A DNA stretch of 64,000 nt, taken from contig JNEN01000779.1 in the NCBI GenBank assembly GCA_000697355.1, positions 101,315 to 165,314 of the forward strand, written 5' to 3'. Positions 23,114-34,300 of this stretch are shown here, one piece after another; positions within the stretch are counted from its first letter, which is position 1, and each line of letters begins with the position of its first letter. The DNA is from Syncephalastrum monosporum B8922 (Eukaryota > Mucoromycota > Mucoromycetes > Mucorales > Syncephalastraceae). The translations under genes were made by a program, and so were the position numbers. The notes beneath the pieces are model-generated. The model did no database searches and was not told the DNA's origin. It worked only from the letters and a program-made list of their open reading frames with translations.

Positions 23114-24465
23114 TCATCGCTTGAGATTGTCAAAATCTTCAATGTGAATAATAGGACCCTTGTACCCTTTCTATAGAGGCAAACATGGTTGCCGTCGTTT
23201 GTGAGCTTACGAGACTATAATACTTGAAATAGTGTTTACCTTTTGTGCAACGACCGAATACCACGACATGTAGGTCTGATTCTCGTCGACTTCTTTGGCA
23301 ATTTCTTGGACAGCGGCAGCCAGCTGCTTCTCTGTGATTAATTTTTGCTGAATCCACTTTTCCTTTGACGATTGTATGATACGATCCCAATGCTCAAGGA
23401 GGAGACTGCCGACGGGACCACCGTGGCGGCCCACAGGGGTGTGTATATGTTTGATCTGCATGCTCATCAGCTGGTCTATAGCTGCCATACGGTTCGGGAG
23501 TGGGTTCTGCGCTGGCAGTACGGGTTGCGTTTCGGGCGTCGTCGCTTGTGTCGCATTGGCATTGAGGACTACGTATAGAAAAAAAAAGACGACTTAAAAA
23601 TACTGCAGCAAAACATTATTTATCATTTGACTTGCGTTGCATTATAATGGACATGTTGGGTCCAGCGTCAAAAAGATCCGGGTACGTCTCCATGCATTCA
23701 ATGTAAGCCCCTTTCTTCATAATACGCACGAGTTCCCTCAAAATGTCATCCCAGGCTTCATCTGGTACCACGTCCATCATGCAACGAATGAATATAAAGT
23801 CAAACGTGTCGTCTTCGTAGGGCAGAGGTAGCTCGAGCAGATCTACACGCTGAAATACGATATTGCGTGCCACCGGCCTATACAACTCCAGATTCAGGTA
23901 CACATCGGCGATGTCAATGCAACTTACGTTGTTGGAAATACGGTCTTGTCAATATCGATACCGGTGAAGTGTGAGATAGGGTAGTTGTTTGCCATATCCT
24001 AATTATAATAAATAGATGCCCCCGAAAATAAGGAGACGCTGAAAAGAAAGAGTGCGTGTTTGGATTGCAATCAATGGCTTACTGTTGTCCAGAACCCTGC
24101 ACCACACCTGTTCTTCTATTCGTAAGTTGCCTCTTTTCATAGGTGTTGTACTTGGTCGTTACCCGATGTCGAGCACTTCACTCCCGCCTGACCTCAGGGA
24201 ATCATGGAGCGGGGCCCTATAATCTCTATAGATATTATACGCTCCACATGAATACTCAATCGATATAAATTGAACTTGGTCTGAGGACTTACCCATCCAG
24301 TGCAAGTTTTAAGGCGCTATGCCTCACCCAATCACGTTCAATGTCTGTGATCGATGATGCTGATGGGTTCTGGCGTGATGACTTTGTGTTCGTGTTGGAG
24401 CGCCATTTCGACTTTATGAAGCTGGTGAAAGTGGACGACGTGCTTTTTTGTATATTAGACACCAT
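23114..24465 (-). CDS. SAM-dependent class I methyltransferase, seven exons
   Basis: Exons 24293-24465, 24163-24225, 24083-24107, 23928-23998, 23636-23877, 23240-23568 and 23114-23170 join exactly to 319 residues. Motif I is EVLDIGCGAGFWTTDMA, split by two introns. Motif II is FTGIDIDKTVF. Then come IVFQRVDLLELPLPYEDDTF, FDFIFIRCMMDVVPDEAW and the post-motif GAYIECMETYPDL. The fifth intron (23569-23635) needs a GC donor (GCAAGT) and joins GPNMSIIMQ to LLNANATQ. The C-terminal part, including IHTPVGRHGGPVGSLLLEHW, is the usual substrate half. The family is widespread in Mucoromycota and loosely LaeA-like; the substrate is unknown. If the GC intron is missed, this single gene looks like two fragments. 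Confidence 0.85.
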
Positions 24466-26692
24466 AAGACATACTATTTACAGGAAGAGAATAAGAAGGA
24501 AGGCGTAGAGGAAAAAGAGACGGATAAAAACAGAAGACGAACAGACGGACAAATGGACGAGCGTTGGAAACCTCCCTTCGCATTTCGCAAACTTTAATTA
24601 TCACCCAACTCAGCATTTCCATTTGCATCATTCCAGCGCCACACGGACACGTACCGTACTCAGTATCGCGTCGTTACTGTGGCTACGGTACGTAAATCCC
24701 TTGGCCTCGAGCCTGGCTATGGAGAAAGGCGGAAGAAAAAAGAGGAAGCACCAAACAGCCATAGGACCGAGACCTGCAATTTGCGCTTTACACATAAAAC
24801 TGGAGGTCGCACGGTGCATAAGAGTCCTTGTAGGACAAAATCATTTCCGAGTTTTTTTTCTTTTTACCCTTGGCGCTATATCTGTAGCGCAATCAAGTTA
24901 CATGTTAGATTAGATGAAGCTTGGTGTAGCTTTTTAAAAAACCATGTAAATCGAATAAGGTCTACCACTATCAGAAAGTCGAGCTTATATTATGATCCTA
25001 TTACGCACTTTTGGTCCTTACGACAGAGTCAATAATCTAGTAAGCCTTGTATCAATTGGTACAGCGGAACAGACATGAACCGCCGTTGAATATGCATGTA
25101 CATTGTTTATATCTTTCTCTGTGCATTCTATTGTGAGTCTCATCAATCAGATACAGCCACTCAGAAATAGAATCAGCTAGCCCGAATAATAGGAACCCAC
25201 GTAACGGGATAGATCGAAGAAACACATGTTCTATAACCCTTTATGTATTTCTACCGCCTACAGTCAAGCCTATTGTGAGACTGAACGCTAACTGCTCTCG
25301 TGGTGTCAATACCGACGACGCACGGGGCATGTATTAATCTCAATAACAACGCTCTCGGGGTCATTCGTATATGATATGCATATTGTTGAACTTTTTGGTG
25401 GCCGGACTTCGTAAATTTAAACAGAAACGGACGGTGCTGATATTTAGAAGTACGTATCAAATAGCTAAACAAATTAAACGACGCCGTTTCATGTTGTGGT
25501 TCGAGTGTCTGAATGGGATTATCGATGCGCATATGTGCAGTTTTGCCACAGCTACCGCCGCTTTCTCGCTGGTGCCAGTCATTAGGTGAAATAAGTTCGG
25601 GGATCACGATTTAGTGTCTGATAACATTACAAGTTGTCCTCGTGTGATCATTATTACAAAAAAAAAAAAAACCAAGACTGCGAGAGTCGCGATGATAAGA
25701 AGGGCAGAGAAATTACAAGGAAGCAAAAGGAATCTGCCTATCAGTCGCCATGCATGCATGCCTGAAACAAGGAGGAGAAGGGAGTGCATTCCAGATTATT
25801 ATATACATGAAAAATAACCATATTGTTCATCTCATTGACAGGTATTCCCAGCAAGAAGTCACACACGTCCTTTAACGCAAACACACGGTCGGTTTCATCT
25901 ATTCTGAGACGCGCGGGCGTGGGTTACATTCAGTCCGTCCTTTCTGAGAGGCGCTACTGGTCCCAATAATTAATGATTAGACCTTAGGTTTGGTGTTTAC
26001 TTCATTCTTCCAGATATTATCTGACGAAGCAGAGAACCATGAAGACATATACATTTATACATATATGATAAAGCAATATATATATATACGGTCGCATTAC
26101 TGTATAGCATGAGAGTCAAGAGGGCTGCCATAGACGCCGCTGCTGTCGTTCTCTGCTGCAGTTGTCTATAACGAATGGATGGCGCAACACTCATGCTTTC
26201 TGTATGCCAATATTGTTCAGCGGTCAGCAATACAATGTACTGACAGGGATATGCAGTAGTAGCCATGGAAATATAGGTACCATAATGATTTATGTGCCGA
26301 ATACAGCTGACATTGGCATCATTGTGTCAAACATATTTTGCGCCATGTTACTACATGTGGACTCAAACGACAAATGCAAAATTTAATCTACATGTTTATC
26401 TGGACAGCAAAGCGGAAAAGCATGCAGTAGTACACTACAAAATCTTCAGACAAACAGTCCAAGAGAGTAAGCTAGACAATATACCCTAAGAATAAAAGGG
26501 GGTGAATCATTTAAGGAGACAAGATGAAGATCGTGCCTGAAAAAGATCACTGCTGATAATTTCGAGTCCTTTTCATCTTTTTTCTCTTTCTCTTCACTAC
26601 TTCTGTTATTTACTGTCTAATTGACCTGGTCACTCTGCTTGATTAAGAGTTTCATAACCCTTCCCAGTCCTTCACACATACTCTACTCCAAC
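24466..26692. other. long intergenic region, no supported gene
   Basis: Short frames on both strands have no family features. A (TA)n-rich stretch is at 26072-26090 (tatatatata). Upstream of the small secreted protein the sequence becomes strongly pyrimidine-rich (26575-26600), as expected for its 5' UTR. Confidence 0.35.
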
Positions 26693-26971
26693 ATGGTGCA
26701 TATCAAGTCATTCCTTTTCATTCTCGCCCTCTGTTTCACCGCCGCACTGACCTCCGACTGCCACTGCAAGGACGTCGAGCCCGTATACACTGAAGACTGT
26801 TGCATCGGCACAGGAGGCCAATACATCAAAGTCAATACAACCTCGGGCGAGAACGCTCACTGTCATTTCACACACTACGGTCATTTCGCATCCTTCAACC
26901 GGTGCTGCGACTCTTACTGGGGCATCGCCCGCTGCGTCCTGTCAGGTCGCCCAGAAGCCCCACCCGTGTAA
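26693..26971 (+). CDS. small secreted eight-cysteine protein
   Basis: A single-exon 92-residue frame. A signal peptide (MVHIKSFLFILALCFTAALT) is followed by a mature chain of about 72 residues with eight cysteines in the order C-x-C...CC...C...CC...C (SDCHCK, EDCCIGTGG, AHCHF, NRCCDS, ARCVL). The CC-x3-GG and F-x2-CC spacing is a pattern found in small secreted fungal proteins; it is not the hydrophobin arrangement (C, CC, C, C, CC, C). Four disulfides are likely. An abundant extracellular or effector-like role is possible but unproven. The context is 5' pyrimidine tract, ACCAACATGG-like start and short 3' UTR. Confidence 0.75.
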   Translation: MVHIKSFLFILALCFTAALTSDCHCKDVEPVYTEDCCIGTGGQYIKVNTTSGENAHCHFTHYGHFASFNRCCDSYWGIARCVLSGRPEAPPV

Positions 26972-27492
26972 TTTAGTTCATATACCATCGTAATAAATCA
27001 TGTGTTTATAATCTACCCTGCTACGTATGTGTACTCTCAAAAGCAAGGATAAGCAAGTAAATATTAAAACTCGTGATAAAGGGGAATGAATATAACACCC
27101 CTATGGTATGTGCCAGACGAATATAACTCAGTGTCGGGGCACAAATCGTAGCTTATTTCACATGCATGGACTCATTTGATACCGAAAGAATGAAATTGTT
27201 TCCATCCGCGCTGTTTGTTCCTCGTCATCGGTCAAAGATCTCTACGTTACACGACATTCAGTCCGCACGGATCAAGCAAATGTCAGATTGCACATGTTAC
27301 CAACAACTGGCCAGAATTCGTTTGTATTGTTACGTGATGGATAAATAGATGCTATTTTTATATTTTATGCAAAATATGACGACTGCTGTGTATCGACACG
27401 ATATTCATAAATGCAGGGGATGGTATTTACATAAACAGTATGAAAAATATGATAGATTGGCTCGCAATAGCTAGGATAAGGTTGCTGTCCCA
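26972..27492. other. intergenic region
   Basis: The 3' flank of the secreted protein (aataaatc near 26992). A 60-codon frame at 27166-27348 has no features and was not called. Confidence 0.35.
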
Positions 27493-27711
27493 TCACTCCA
27501 GCGGGTTTGTCTTGCCATCCTGTGGTCGCTTCTCGCGTTTCTCCTCTTGATGATGGGCATAGGATTCCTTGACAGATTCCTTCATGTTGTGTAGTACTTC
27601 ATGGACCTGGTGAAGATGGTGCTTGCTTGCATCCGTGAGACTCTGCTTGCGGGGGGTGTTGACAACTTTGTTATTGGTTTGGGGAGTAGAAGAAGTGGTA
27701 GCGTCGATCAT
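27493..27711 (-). CDS. small charged protein of unknown function, 72 residues
   Basis: A single frame from ATG 27711 to a stop at 27493. The chain is hydrophilic with a central amphipathic helix (ASKHHLHQVHEVLHNMKESV) and a Lys/Glu/Arg tail (HHQEEKREKRPQDGK). No signal peptide or cysteine. A good TATA box (agtataaataagag on the minus strand, about 27762-27775) lies about 55 bases upstream, which supports a real, possibly inducible, transcript. I do not recognise the family. Confidence 0.55.
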   Translation of the reverse strand: MIDATTSSTPQTNNKVVNTPRKQSLTDASKHHLHQVHEVLHNMKESVKESYAHHQEEKREKRPQDGKTNPLE

Positions 27712-27761
27712 GATAAATAGGATGAGTGGATGTAGTGAAAAAAGGAAGGAAAAAGACGTAA

Positions 27762-27775
27762 TGGCTCTTATTTAT
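27762..27775 (-). promoter_or_regulatory. TATA box of the 72-residue protein gene
   Basis: On the minus strand the sequence reads agtataaataagag, a near-consensus TATA element about 55 bases before the start codon at 27711. Confidence 0.5.
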
Positions 27776-27904
27776 ACTTTTCATCTCTTAACCTTCCAAC
27801 TAAAAAGGCAGCCTGTTCGCCTATGACGTCATGTACCACCCAAAAACACACGCCTACCATATTTGCCAAGAATTTTCTTTTGATTTCTGTACATATTTTA
27901 ACAG

Positions 27905-29253
27905 TTATACAGTTACTCTCCAGAGGACGACTCTGCTCAGCAGGAGACGCATGAATCTTTGTACTCTTGGCTTTGCATAAGCAAGAACAATATCGGCCAT
28001 GGGCGAGCGGCGATGCCAGAGGACAGCGAAGGTGATGAGGAGTATGATGCTGTTGACAACCGCATGCTTCACCAAGGTCTTGATGAACCATAAAACAAGG
28101 ACCCGCTTGCTGGTGCGTTTGCGGGCATCGTCAGCCGCCATGCCTCGGCGCAACTTTTCTATTTGCTCAGATAACGCGGTAACCTCCGTCTGCAGATTTT
28201 CAACCGCCGTTTCGGAGGAAGGTGACGCGGTCTCTTGTCGGCTCGAGCGGTGTTCATCATCTGTTCTGATACTGTCATCGTGGTGTGACGAAGTGGTGGT
28301 CCGTGAGAGGGGCATCGGTCGGGATGGTAACGGCGGAGACTGCAACAGCAGTGGTTTGTGTTGAGTTTGAGAGTGGGATTGCGGTTGTGATTTCTTTGAG
28401 TGGTGGGATGATATGCTATAATGACGGTAATGGGCAGGGTATATCTCGGGGGTCATGGGAACTTCGTTGTGGGTGGCAGTACTGGTACTGATCAATGAGG
28501 GGCTGGAGGGAGCGTATCGACTGTTGTTGCTATGACTTAAACGTCGGCTGCCATTGAGTGAAAGCGGAGGCGGCGACATCAAGTGGTGGGGCTCCAAATG
28601 GGTGAGCCGCTGCATATCTTGCTCTTTCTCGAAATCACTTGGATCCCATGCATCGACAAAGGTATCTATCCACACAAATGTATGAGTTTTGATGATAGAC
28701 GTCCGTCGCTGTTCTAACCGTTCGTGTCCGTCGGGCTGTCCTGCTGCGGTTCAAGATATCTTAAAGAATCGGCCAGTTCTTGGGCCTGTTCGTGTTCTGG
28801 GTATTGGGTGATGAACTGCAAGTGCGAGGGTGAGCAAGAATTAAAAAAGGAAAAAGACACAAGCTTGTCATGTTTTGCACGCTTACTTGAGACAAAAGCT
28901 CGACGATGCCGTTTACATACAGCCGCTGTGCCTCAACCGGGCTCATGCCTCTCATACGATCCCACGCTTTCCTAGAAGAGATTTGCACGGTCAATACCAA
29001 GACAAACACAAACAGGGGAAACACGGTACCATTTCGCATATTCAACGACTTGACGGGAGGAGGGCCTGGGGGTGTTGCAGTTGCCCTGAGTCGCTTGTTT
29101 ATAGAGCGCATAGAGACTCAGCTTGTCGGCCGCCGACGGCTCCAATAGCTGGCCACGGCTATCGTGCGAGTTCAGGGGAAAGGATCGCACAATGTCCAAA
29201 GCTCGACAGAACCGAAGCTGGGAGGCATACTCGGGTGATGGCGTAGCCGCCAT
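27905..29253 (-). CDS. acyl-CoA-binding, tail-anchored membrane protein (ACBD5/Atg37-like)
   Basis: Exons 29030-29253, 28887-28971, 28719-28815 and 27905-28665 join to 388 residues. An acyl-CoA-binding domain covers residues 10-105: QLRFCRALDIV, DKLSLYALYKQATQGNCNTP (the YxxYKQAT signature), then VEYAKWKAWDRMRGMSPVEA. A long polar Ser/Pro/His linker (residues 140-290) ends in a short coiled coil (LQTEVTALSEQIEKLRRG). A C-terminal hydrophobic helix (HAVVNSIILLITFAVLW) with a basic flank follows. This order matches peroxisomal ACBD4/5 and yeast Atg37, which bind long-chain acyl-CoA and act in pexophagy and organelle contacts. Peroxisomal location is inferred from the family. Confidence 0.82.
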
Positions 29254-29719
29254 GTCGGATGGTGTGTGTGTGAGAGGGAGCGGGGGAGTATGGGGAGAGG
29301 GAGTGGGGGAAAAAACAAAAAGACACGTTTGTGGGCAAACGAGACAAAAATACGGCTGAATCTTGCCGTTTAGGGAATTGCGCTGAGTCAGAAAAGTAAG
29401 GTCGCATTGGCAACTGGCCAACTCCTGCATGTTCCTGTTCCTTGCCTTTTTGTTAAACCACTCAACTCAACTGTGGTCTTCTTAGCATGTAACGTAGCGA
29501 GGTAGAGTATGAAATATCGTACAATGATCTATAACAGCACTGAGTCCGTTTTGACTTTTTAAGAACTCGGCCGCCCTTCGTAACACAGTCCTCTCTTATG
29601 TGTCTAAAAGACTTATGTCATACAAATCTAGTACAGTAACAAGTATAGAACCGCTATACGTCGAAATCTCTATACTTAAATATAATTATATGCAAAATGG
29701 TGGTGTTTAACACGGTGTT

Positions 29720-30585
29720 CTACACCCTGTGCCACAACGCATCGAAAATCTTGCTATCCATAAACTTTCCTTTACGGTCAAGCATGAACGCCATTCGCTG
29801 GCCATCCGCCCGTAAGAAGATGTGTGAGTTCGTCGTCTTTCCCAAGGGTTCAACACCAGATCGACCTAATTCGCTTGTCCTTTAGTTATGTCAACGAGGA
29901 CTGCGCGTGATACTTACCGATGCCGGTGAAAACTGTCTGTTTGCACGCTAACTTATCAATAGGGTACTCCTTTACCATATGGGATCGGAAGAAACGAGCA
30001 TGGGTGGTTAAGCGAGCAATGTTACCGCCTCTGAGCAGTGTGATTTTATCGATATATCTACACAGCTATTAGTTAAATACGAAATCATCCAGCGTCTTAT
30101 GTACCGGAATGGATAGATGCACATCAGAGATGAAATACCGACACCGACCGCAACAAGTGCTGCTGCAATCGCTGCTCGTTGTCCTTGAGGTGCTAAAACA
30201 ACAGGAGCGTCTTCCTCATCACTGCGTTTGGTGAACTCACGTCAGTGCCGGTGTCCACCGTCTTATATCCTAGCTGACCTCTCTTTTTTGGCATAGCTCA
30301 CATACGCCAAACTCGCCAGATTTCCCCTAACGTAATAATAAATCAGTCTCCAAGGTAAGATACCGAGTTTACGTGAACGTACCAAAACAAGAGCTGGACG
30401 CCGGCAGATATGTACATGAAGGTGAAAGTACGTTTGACACCGTCAGGTGCGGTATAAAATACGACGTCGCGACCTTGCAAAGCCTTTTGCAGATGCTTCA
30501 TGCTGTCCGTCTTTGAAGCAAATGTCCGGAATGAGGCCGAGCAGACTCGCGTTTTGAGGATCGATCGTCCCAGTAAAAAAGACAT
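29720..30585 (-). CDS. TMEM223-like mitochondrial inner-membrane protein
   Basis: Exons 30383-30585, 30279-30326, 30105-30221, 29918-30057 and 29720-29865 join to 217 residues. The presequence MSFLLGRSILKTRVCSASFR is followed by a helix (TFMYISAGVQLLFW), a polar loop (YAKKESDEEDA) and a second helix (AAIAAALVAVGVGISSLMCI). A soluble end follows with RYIDKITLLRGGNIARLTTH, then FMLDRKGKFMDSKIFDALWH. The two-helix core with a matrix/IMS beta tail, and the '...LDxxGxF.....FD' ending, match TMEM223, a factor linked to cytochrome c oxidase assembly in animals. An in-frame upstream ATG at 30690 exists; 30585 gives the better presequence. The assignment is by pattern. Confidence 0.68.
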
Positions 30586-31136
30586 TATGGAGGGTATGCG
30601 CCGTGACAAGAACAGTATAAGAATACCGTGAACAGGAAACAGTGTCAAAACGCCGGTGTGACCGGGGATATTTTTTGGCCGAAGATGCATTCGCTCAATT
30701 GATACTCAAAGCCATTCAAAAATGTATTTTATTGATAGCTACTAAGAATATAGACTGTCTATGAAAGAAGCTCACAAAAAGAGCTGCAGATTCGGGAAGT
30801 GCTATGCGGCTAGTGAACGAAGTGACAAGAATAAGGAGAAGCGCCAGCGGCCTGATTTACGAGAACAAGAAACACGAAGAAACGCACACACCTACGGCTG
30901 TTACTAACGCTTCACCAATATTGATAGGGTGAGGCATACAGATATCTGTTATAATCTCTGCTGTCTGAATAGCGTGCTCTATACAGAACACGTGCAAAGG
31001 CAAACTCCTGGCATGCATACAGCACCAGAGATTTCCAAACGCGTACTTTTCGCCCACCGAATAGGCAAAAAAGAGTCAAAATCTGTCGCGTGCGGTAAAA
31101 AAAAAAAAGGAATGACAATCGTTCCTTGAAGCCAAA
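30586..31136. other. divergent intergenic region
   Basis: About 550 bases between the TMEM223-like gene (-) and the Myb-like gene (+). An A12 run is present near 31098-31109. No gene seen. Confidence 0.4.
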
Positions 31137-32626
31137 ATGACGAATTTAACAGAATACGGTAACCTCCATTTCCAGGGATTGTCGAGAAGTATAACCAATG
31201 GCCGTCTTATCTTAGAGAGACAAAGACAAGAAAACATCGAGCGTAATCGCGAACTCCTTGCACAGTTCAATCTCACAGAGGCACGGCATGCCCTGAACGA
31301 AGGCGTACCCTCCCCGTCGACACCGCAGCCGGAAGCAGTCAAGTAAGCACTGCGACGCTTATAATGAAATGATACCAATGATACAGTACTACCGTAGAAT
31401 TGTATCACGTAAACGAAAGCAAGCCCGTAAGTCGATACGTGCTTCACCCGTCGTTTTGTTTGCTGAAGTATAAGCGTCTCCTCTAGCCAAAAGAGTCGAG
31501 AAACCTATGGCACCACAACGCAAATCGTCACGTCTCCGTGGAGAGCAGCCTGCAGCTATTGAGATCGACGAAGCTGAAAATGGACCTGTGCCAACGGCAG
31601 TGAGTATATTGCATGACTCTATTCGAATAATCTCAAACAGTCATTCCCGTAGACTGGCTCTGCAGACGCTCCTGTCGATGACGAGCTCTGGGACGGAAAG
31701 CTACTGACAGCCGACGAGTACTTCAGCCAAGAGATCCGAGACAAAGCCATCCGGACTGACGGGAATTACAAAGGTCTTGTCTCAAATGCTAAAGATTGGC
31801 GTGCGTTAGGCTCATATCCCGTGCTTGACATAGGTTGGCTCGATCCCCAGCTTATCGAGAAATACCAGTTTGAAGCATCAGCTGCCGACGCATGGGAGAA
31901 GAACGGAGGAGGCACCTTTTCCTATAAAGACCCGCTCGGCACAGGCAAGAAACGTTCAGGCAACACACGCGTCAATGCCAGGGTAAAGTACAGCTTCTCC
32001 TCCACTAGTCATGCTCACGGATATTTCTATGGACAGGCCGTGGCGCAAATGATGTTCAAAAAGAACCCAAATATGTATTTCTATCGTCACAATGAACCTG
32101 GTGTGGTAAGCTCTGAAAAAGCGCGATCGAACACTGGATCAAACAAGACTGTTGATAGGAACAATGGACAGGCGATTGGACTGAGGAAGAGAAGGAGATC
32201 TTTCTCAAGGCATGCAAACAATGTACAATACACCGACCATCTACTCATATCTCTTTCCACAGGTTGCTAGAGAACATGGTTGTGGCGATAAATGGGGTCT
32301 CTTCGCCAGCTATATTCCTCATCGGTAATTCAGAGCATGTTCAAAGAGCAACACGAACACTAATCTTGCTTTTCAGGGTTGGATACCAATGCAGTAGTGA
32401 GTCTCCACGGCTAGCGCACCCATAGTAGGCCTGAAAAAGTTACTGACCTGTATTTTAGATTATTATCGGAGCGAGGTCCTGCCTGCGGGTCTGATATTTG
32501 ACAAGAACTATGAGGTACGGTGTCACGGAAAGATAGAAGTCAACACAGCAGCTCATACAGAGTCTTTAGTACACGCCTTCCGGTCGGCCAATCTACGTTG
32601 GTAGTCGTCGCACACGATCCTCATAA
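31137..32626 (+). CDS. nuclear Myb/SANT-like DNA-binding protein, eleven exons
   Basis: Eleven exons (31137-31342, 31398-31426, 31487-31599, 31653-31773, 31834-31982, 32037-32105, 32159-32209, 32263-32324, 32377-32396, 32459-32514, 32570-32626) join exactly to 310 residues. The N-terminus MTNLTEYGNL...ERQRQENIERNRELL is a basic helix. A lysine/arginine stretch (RKRKQAPKRVEK) and RKSSRLRG follow. The conserved core has KYQFEASAADAWEKNGGGTF, NMYFYRHNEPG, then the SANT-like helix pair WTGDWTEEEKEIFLKVAREH and GCGDKWGLFASYIPHRVGYQ. It ends YTPSGRPIYVG. This is a fungal family of Myb-type proteins without a well-defined role. The seventh intron (32210-32262) appears to use a GC donor (AAG|GCATGC), since only that join yields FLKVAREHG. 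Confidence 0.75.
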
Positions 32627-32797
32627 CTATATGCATACACACTTCAATTTACATAGCTTTTCTATAAAACATATTCATACCATATTCTTTTCATCGTGCG
32701 TATTTCGAAACGAAATGTTCGGAGCTGTTTTCCTTCGAATCAAGGGTTGACGCCAAGGGTTCCTCCCGGGCTTTTTCTCCCTTCACCGCAAAATAAT

Positions 32798-34300
32798 ATG
32801 CTTCTGCAAACCGTCTCACAACCACACCTCCGTAATGCTGTCATCAAGGTATCCGTTTTGTTGACGACATTTGGAACGATGCGCGATTTGCTGACTTTGC
32901 ATGGCAGGGATGGGGTGCTCGGACTTTCATGGCCAGCAACGCCGCTTTAAAAGCAAAGGGCTCCTCCAGCACGCAGGTAAGGAAGAAGCCGATCGAGTCT
33001 GTCTGGATGCCATAGTCTTACTGTCTGTACTCGTCATTCTTCTTCAGCACACGCACAAGGTGACGCTGGTCCCTGGTGATGGTGTCGGTAAAGAGTTGTC
33101 GGAATCGGTCAAGGCCGTGTTCGCGGCCACGAACGCACCTATCGAGTGGGAGCAGTTTGACCTGTCCGGCCACGTTACCACCAACGACGCGCTCATGAAG
33201 GAAACCCTCGCGTCCCTGCGCCGTAACAAGGTCGGACTCAAGGGCATTCTCTACACACCTGTCTCTCGTACCGGTCACACCTCCTTCAACGTCTCGATGC
33301 GCAAGGTAACCTATATCATATATATTAATGACCATGTTACGAGAGGAGTGGTATTAAGAATGCCGTGTTTCGTTTGTTAGGACCTCGATATCTTCGCGTC
33401 TATTTCCTTGATCAATAACATTCCCGGTGTTCCGAGCCGTTTCAAGGATGTCGACCTTGCTATTATTCGTGAAAACACTGAGGGCGAGTATTCCGGTCTG
33501 GAGCACCAGTCGCACCCAGGCGTCGTCGAATCGCTGAAGATTGTCACGCGTTTCAAGACCGAGCGCATTGCTCGCTTTGCCTTTGACTTTGCCCTGCGCA
33601 ACAACCGCAAGCAGGTCACCTGTATCCACAAGGCTAACATCATGCAAGTCGATACAGATAAAACGTCACTGAAGCTTGTTATTCTTACCTGCCTTCCATC
33701 CCATTAGGAAGCTCGGTGATGGCCTTTTCTTGAGGACCTGCCAGGAAATTGCTGAGGAGTACAAGAGCACAGGCATCGTGTTCAATAATATGATCGTCGA
33801 CAATGCATCCATGCAGCTTGTTTCGCGTCCGCAGCAGTTTGACGTCTTGGTGCTGCCGAACCTTTACGGAAGTATCCTCTCCAACATTGGTGCTGGTCTG
33901 ATTGGCTCACCTGCCATCGTCCCTGGTGCCAACTTTGGCCGTGAGTACGCGGTCTTTGAGCCGGTAAGTTGTTTGGCTGTGTATCTCTCCTTGCGTTATG
34001 TCTGATCTCATGGCAGGGCTGCCGTCACGTTGGTTCTGACATTGGCGGTACAAATACGGCGAACCCAACGGCTATGATCCTGAGCTCTGTTATGATGCTT
34101 CGTCACCTTGGTCTGAACGACCATGCTAACCGTATCTCGAATGCTGTTTATAGCACCATCAGAGATGGCAAAGTGAGTGACGCTAGTTCTCCTTTATGTA
34201 TACCCTTGATCTAATCATCTTTTTGCAGGTAAAAACCAAGGATATCGGCGGTCATAGCTCTACCAGAGAGTTCACCGACGCAGTCATCAAGGCCCTGTAG
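32798..34300 (+). CDS. IDH1: NAD+-dependent isocitrate dehydrogenase, subunit 1 (mitochondrial)
   Basis: Exons 32798-32848, 32908-32976, 33048-33305, 33381-33643, 33708-33963, 34017-34172 and 34229-34300 join to 374 residues. The presequence is [20 protein letters not shown]. The fold is intact: [18 protein letters not shown], then [80 protein letters not shown] and [14 protein letters not shown]. The run matches yeast Idh1, the regulatory subunit, better than Idh2. In yeast Idh1 the active-site arginines are replaced and the protein binds citrate and AMP; the same is expected here. It acts in the TCA cycle as a hetero-octamer. The fourth intron (33644-33707) has a GC donor (CAT|GCAAGT), splitting the ATG codon of NIMKLG. 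Confidence 0.95.

Noticed and set aside
23207..23597. A separate small protein gene (MAAIDQLMSMQ...)
   Set aside because: It joins through a GC-AG intron to the upstream methyltransferase exons in phase and completes the C-terminal half of that family.
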